DNA from: Thermoguttaceae bacterium | GTDB lineage: Bacteria > Planctomycetota > Planctomycetia > Pirellulales > Thermoguttaceae | DNA: 37,781 nucleotides | Assembly (NCBI GenBank): GCA_017939795.1 | Contig: JAGBAA010000090.1 | Location: 1-37,781, forward strand | Direction of reading: 5' to 3' | Shown here: piece by piece, positions 34,814-37,781 of the stretch | How the letters are laid out: each line of letters opens with the position of its first letter | Position numbering within the stretch: the stretch's first letter is position 1 | The notes under the pieces: generated by a model | The model's input: the letters and a program-made list of their open reading frames with translations, nothing else | Databases searched by the model: none | What the model was told of the DNA's origin: nothing | Translations under genes and position numbers: made by a program

Positions 34814-34841
34814 TTGACAGAAAAATTTTTGCGGTTAAAAT
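34814..34841 (+). promoter_or_regulatory. Promoter of the Fe-S membrane protein gene
   Basis: TTGACA (34814-34819), a 16-base spacer and TAAAAT (34836-34841) form a near-perfect sigma-70 site about 50 bases before the start. Confidence 0.8.
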
Positions 34842-34891
34842 AAAAGGAAAGTGTCGATTCGCGTTTTCTTTCCCCAACCTCAACCCTACCC

Positions 34892-36580
34892 ATGCCCATG
34901 AAACGCTGGCTCCTGAAAATCGTCGTTTTGGCGTGCTTCCTTTCCCTTTTCCATCTCGGAAATCGGCATCATGAAGCGCGAGAGGCTGCTTTGGCACTCG
35001 ATCCGTTTCTCTTTCTCGCAAACTACTGGACGGGCGTCGTTTCGCTTGCCGGACCGGCTGTTTTGGCTGCGGGACTGATCTCGCTCCACCTCTGCCTCGT
35101 GAAACGCCGTCTTTTCTGCCGCTTTCTCTGTCCGCTCGGATTTCTGCAGGATATTTTGCGTGCCGTCCGCAGCGCATCTCTGAAGCGTCTGGGGGGCAGA
35201 CCGGGCAGGGGAGGGGCGAGGATGCGCATTTTTCAGCCGATCGGCATGGTGCTGGCTTTGGCGGCATTCGGCGGGATCTTCTGGGGCGGATTCACGTTTC
35301 TCTGGCTCGATCCGCTCGTGATCGTGGACGGTGCACACTACGTTTCCTGGTGCCGATACCTTCTCGCCGGGATCCTGCTGAGCGTCCTCTTTTTTCCGCG
35401 TCTCTGGTGCTTTTTTCTCTGCCCGTGCGGCGGAATGCAGGAACTGCTCTGGCTGGCGGCCGCTCCGATCCGCCAACTCGTGAAGTTCCTGAAGTCCGCC
35501 CGAGATCCAAGGGGAGCCGGCTCACCCGGTGCGCAGACGAACGCCCCCGATGCGCAGACGGACTCACCCGGTACGCAGACGGATCCACCCGGTACGCAGA
35601 CGAACGCACCCGATGCGCAGACGAACGCACCCGATGCGCAGACGAACGCACCCGATGCGCAGACGAACGTACCCGATGCGCAGACGGACTCACCCGGCGT
35701 GCAGACGGACGCACCCGGCGTGCAGACGGACGCACCCGGTGCGCAGACGAACGCACCCGATGCGCAGACGGACTCACCCGGTACGCAGACGAACGCACCC
35801 GGCGTGCAGTGCGGGAGGACGGGCGCATTCAGAGTTTCGGCCCGACGGCGTTTTTTTCAGACTGCGGGAGTTCTGGCACTTACCGCGCTGGCGGTCGGCA
35901 GTCTGAGAAAGGCTCTGCAGGATACGCTGGCGAAAGCGTCGGACTTTTTCGTCCGTTTTCGTCCTCCGGGAGCCGTCGGAGAGCGCGATCTTCTGATCCG
36001 CTGTACCCGCTGTGGAAAATGCGCCGGCGTCTGTCCCACGCACCTCATCGAAACGGTCAGCGACCTGGCGAAACCGCAGATATACGGTACTCCCACACTG
36101 AATTTTGGATCCGAAACGGTGGGGGAAGGGCGTTTCTGCGAGGAAAACTGCGTGCGGTGTACGGAGGTCTGCCCGACCGGTGCGCTTCTGCGGGTTCCGC
36201 TTGAGAAGAAAAGTACGCTCCGGATCGCGGAATGCCGATTCCAGTACGATCTGTGCCGCCGTTTCTTTCAGATGGAATGCTCGATCTGTCTCCAGGCATG
36301 CCCATACGGGGCGCTGGAAGAGGTCTGGTCGGAGGATGCGTACGCAAAGATCCCGTCCGTGAATGCCGATCTGTGCATCGGATGCGGAAAATGCGCAGCC
36401 GTCTGCCCGGGCGAGCCGCTCCTTCAGATCGATCCGGCAACAGGATCTCCGGTCGGTTGGGGAGCGGGGATCCAGACAGAAGACGGTGTCTGCGAAACGA
36501 CCGGGAAAAAAGCACTGACGATGCACTCCCTGCGCGGGCTCGCAGAGGTTTCCCCAAAACCAGGTTCGGAGGAAAGCTGA
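34892..36580 (+). CDS. NapH/NapG-like 4Fe-4S membrane fusion protein with a heptad-repeat linker
   Basis: The 562-residue protein joins two parts. Residues 1-200 have several hydrophobic segments and two CxxxCP motifs (CRFLCPLGFLQD, CFFLCPCGG), as in the NapH/NosR membrane family. Residues about 215-305 are 13 seven-residue repeats (QTNAPDA/QTDSPGT). The C-terminal part begins with a twin-arginine-like ARRRFFQTAG followed by a hydrophobic helix (about 316-338). Four cysteine clusters follow: CTRCGKCAGVCP, CEENCVRCTEVCP, CRRFFQMECSICLQACP and CIGCGKCAAVCP, matching NapG-like ferredoxin domains. It should carry electrons between quinol and a periplasmic acceptor. No ribosome binding site precedes either ATG (34892 or 34898), so the exact start is uncertain. 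No nap or nos catalytic genes lie nearby. Confidence 0.85.
   Translation: MPMKRWLLKIVVLACFLSLFHLGNRHHEAREAALALDPFLFLANYWTGVVSLAGPAVLAAGLISLHLCLVKRRLFCRFLCPLGFLQDILRAVRSASLKRLGGRPGRGGARMRIFQPIGMVLALAAFGGIFWGGFTFLWLDPLVIVDGAHYVSWCRYLLAGILLSVLFFPRLWCFFLCPCGGMQELLWLAAAPIRQLVKFLKSARDPRGAGSPGAQTNAPDAQTDSPGTQTDPPGTQTNAPDAQTNAPDAQTNAPDAQTNVPDAQTDSPGVQTDAPGVQTDAPGAQTNAPDAQTDSPGTQTNAPGVQCGRTGAFRVSARRRFFQTAGVLALTALAVGSLRKALQDTLAKASDFFVRFRPPGAVGERDLLIRCTRCGKCAGVCPTHLIETVSDLAKPQIYGTPTLNFGSETVGEGRFCEENCVRCTEVCPTGALLRVPLEKKSTLRIAECRFQYDLCRRFFQMECSICLQACPYGALEEVWSEDAYAKIPSVNADLCIGCGKCAAVCPGEPLLQIDPATGSPVGWGAGIQTEDGVCETTGKKALTMHSLRGLAEVSPKPGSEES
35534..35806 (+). repeat. 21-bp in-gene tandem array, 13 units
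   Basis: Thirteen exact 21-base periods encode QTNAPDA, QTDSPGT and close variants in the linker of the Fe-S protein. Blocks of identical units are interspersed with others, which suggests internal gains. The array leaves all six frames open, which produces long false reading frames. Confidence 0.95.
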
Positions 36581-36714
36581 GTTCAGAGAATGCAGCGTGT
36601 TTCCGGCAGGTGATTTGGAGACCGCCATTTCGTGAAACCTGGAGAAAATGCGCAAGATAAAACGGCAAGGTATCGATTTCCTTTCCGGAATTTTCAAAAT
36701 TTCCTCCCGGATTC

Positions 36715-36743
36715 TTGACAAAAGAAGGGATCTGCATTAAAAT
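36715..36743 (+). promoter_or_regulatory. Promoter of the second SDR gene
   Basis: TTGACA (36715-36720), a 17-base spacer and TAAAAT (36738-36743) lie about 55 bases before the start at 36798. Confidence 0.8.
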
Positions 36744-36797
36744 GGAAGAAATTCAGGATCAGGATCCGATATGCAGAAAACAGAAGGAGGAATTGGC

Positions 36798-37589
36798 ATG
36801 AAGACGGCGATCGTGACGGGCGGTGCGCGCGGGATCGGACGCGGAATTGCGGAACATCTGCTCGCGGAAGGATGGAGTCTCGCTCTTTGCGGCTCAAAAT
36901 CACTCGAAGATCCTGCGGTCGCTCAGGCCGTTGAAGAGATCTCGGCTCTTGGGACTTCGCAGGAAGAACCGCCCAAAGTCCGTTACTTTCAGTGCGATGT
37001 TTCGGACCCGCAGGCTCGCGAATCGATGCTCTCTGCCGTGGATTCCGAATTCGGGACGGTCCATCTCCTCGTGAATAATGCGGGGGTCGGTGCCCGAGTA
37101 CGTGCGGATGTGCTCGACATGACGGAGGAAAACTACGAGTGGCTCATGAAGATCAATCTTCAGGGACCGTTTTTTCTCACGCAGGCCGTCGCCCGGCGAA
37201 TGATCGCAGCTCGAGAGGCCGGAGAAAAGGCTCCGTTTGCGGTCATCAACACGTCGTCGATCAGCTCAACAGCCGCTTCGATCAGCCGGGGAGAATACTG
37301 CATTTCCAAAGCGGGGATCTCCATGGCGACGAAACTCTGGGCAGTACGTCTGGCGGAGCACGACATTCAGGTCTACGAAATCAGGCCGGGAATCATCAAG
37401 ACCGACATGACGGCGGCCGTGACGGAAAAATACGACCGCCTCATCGCTGACGGACTGGTGATCCAGAACCGCTGGGGATTTCCGGACGACATCGGACGCG
37501 CCGCGGCGATGCTTGCCCGCGGAGATCTGCGATACAGTACAGGCCAGGTCCTGATGGTGGACGGCGGAATGCTCATCGAGCGTCTTTGA
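36798..37589 (+). CDS. SDR family oxidoreductase (FabG-like)
   Basis: This 263-residue classical SDR has TGGARGIG at 7-14 (NAD(P) binding), NNAG at 93-96, a serine in INTSSISS near 153, and Tyr167-x3-Lys171 (YCISK). The C-terminal RPGIIKTDMT and STGQVLMVDGGM complete the family pattern. It resembles proteins annotated as 3-ketoacyl-ACP reductase, but no other fatty-acid genes lie near, so a sugar or small-alcohol dehydrogenase is equally likely. The start at 36798 is set by GAAGGAGG (36783-36790). An in-frame ATG at 36771 lies upstream of that site. It may be co-transcribed with the gene starting at 37624. Confidence 0.9.
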   Translation: MKTAIVTGGARGIGRGIAEHLLAEGWSLALCGSKSLEDPAVAQAVEEISALGTSQEEPPKVRYFQCDVSDPQARESMLSAVDSEFGTVHLLVNNAGVGARVRADVLDMTEENYEWLMKINLQGPFFLTQAVARRMIAAREAGEKAPFAVINTSSISSTAASISRGEYCISKAGISMATKLWAVRLAEHDIQVYEIRPGIIKTDMTAAVTEKYDRLIADGLVIQNRWGFPDDIGRAAAMLARGDLRYSTGQVLMVDGGMLIERL

Positions 37590-37623
37590 GAAAGACAGAA
37601 AAGTTCAGGATGCGAGACAGAAA

Positions 37624-37781
37624 ATGACGAATGAACGAAACGAAAACCTTCCGGAACCGTTTGCGCAGGATCAGGCCGCGGCTTTTTCCGATGCTTTGGC
37701 GGATGATTTTGCGGAGACCGTCGCGCAGGACCTGATCCAGAGTCTTGCTGCGGATCTAACAGAAACAGAAACAGAAACAGA
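37624..37781 (+). CDS. Start of an unknown gene (partial)
   Basis: An open frame begins ATGACGAATGAACG at 37624, 34 bases after the SDR stop, and runs off the window. The first 52 residues are acidic and Ala/Gln-rich (PEPFAQDQAAAFSDALADDF) and end in Thr-Glu repeats. The family is not recognisable from this part. No clear ribosome binding site is present; AGGA near 37608 is far away. Confidence 0.45.
   Translation, partial: MTNERNENLPEPFAQDQAAAFSDALADDFAETVAQDLIQSLAADLTETETET
37759..37781. repeat. Hexanucleotide array at the right edge (unit ACAGAA)
   Basis: Nearly four copies of ACAGAA encode Thr-Glu in the partial gene and continue past the window edge. Confidence 0.85.

Larger units (their letters stand above)
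34565..34891. other. Intergenic region with divergent promoters
   Basis: This 327-base gap between the cupin (minus) and Fe-S (plus) genes holds the cupin promoter (34712-34740) and the Fe-S gene promoter (34814-34841). The part at 34565-34711 is the cupin leader. No other gene or structured RNA is seen. Confidence 0.5.

Noticed and set aside
35350..36204. 284-codon open frame in another frame of the Fe-S gene, and a 178-codon frame on the opposite strand
   Set aside because: Both are produced by the 21-bp array, which leaves all frames open. The Fe-S frame has multiple cysteine cluster motifs and is the real gene.
1..37781. CRISPR array, tRNA or rRNA
   Set aside because: The tandem arrays have no unique spacers between repeats, and no cloverleaf or rRNA-like sequence was seen in any gap.

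Overview
The window reads like a chromosomal stretch from a planctomycete, probably a Pirellulales/Thermoguttaceae-type member of Planctomycetota. This rests on protein families rather than a marker gene. They include a DUF4159/squalene-cyclase-fold repeat protein, a DUF1573 membrane protein, a J-like-domain protein beginning 'FNPYSHWFGL', a MoxR ATPase, a metallophosphoesterase-like protein fused to a four-haem cytochrome c, and a NapH/NapG-like ferredoxin fusion. No rRNA, tRNA, CRISPR array, transposase or phage gene was found. Coding density is ordinary and genes lie on both strands.

Layout. 1-236: end of a 12-bp tandem repeat (possibly the tail of an upstream gene) and a terminator. 262-1626: enolase-superfamily enzyme. 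1648-2330: three copies of a hairpin-rich REP/MITE-like element. 2369-4885: exported DUF4159 protein. 4955-7283: FHA protein, an 11-copy 12-bp array, an unknown 88-aa protein and a DUF1573 protein. 7605-9683: multihaem cytochrome. 9976-12801: large membrane protein that may carry a degenerate GTPase domain. 12916-15558: secreted glycoside-hydrolase-like protein. A bidirectional terminator then separates a minus-strand block: PDZ protein and SDR (15706-17922), RluB-family pseudouridine synthase (18244-19962) and serC (20106-21191). Divergent promoters lead right into an overlapping SbcD-like/SbcC-like (YhaO/YhaN-like) pair (21758-27714). Next come an 11-bp array and terminator, gltA (27907-29199, minus), the J-like protein (29604-32732, minus), MoxR (32884-34032, minus) and a cupin (34205-34564, minus). 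Last are an Fe-S membrane fusion protein (34892-36580, plus), a second SDR (36798-37589) and the start of an unknown gene at the right edge.

Functional themes. Housekeeping metabolism is represented by serC, gltA and the RluB-family enzyme. DNA-end or structure processing is represented by the SbcD/SbcC-like pair. The envelope and electron-transfer genes (DUF4159, DUF1573, cytochrome, PDZ, NapH/G-like) look like typical planctomycete accessory biology.

The most striking feature is the abundance of short tandem repeats. Arrays of 6, 15, 18, 21, 30 and 36 bp lie inside genes, and all these periods are multiples of three. Arrays of 11 and 23 bp lie only between genes, and 12-bp arrays lie between genes or at a gene end. 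Several promoters of the form TTGACA-N16/17-TAAAAT and many intrinsic terminators can be read directly. I see no clear new defence or mobile system. The best leads are the repeat-driven protein diversification, the REP-like element with compensated stems, the degenerate metallophosphoesterase and GTPase folds, and the membrane-anchored SbcC-like ATPase.
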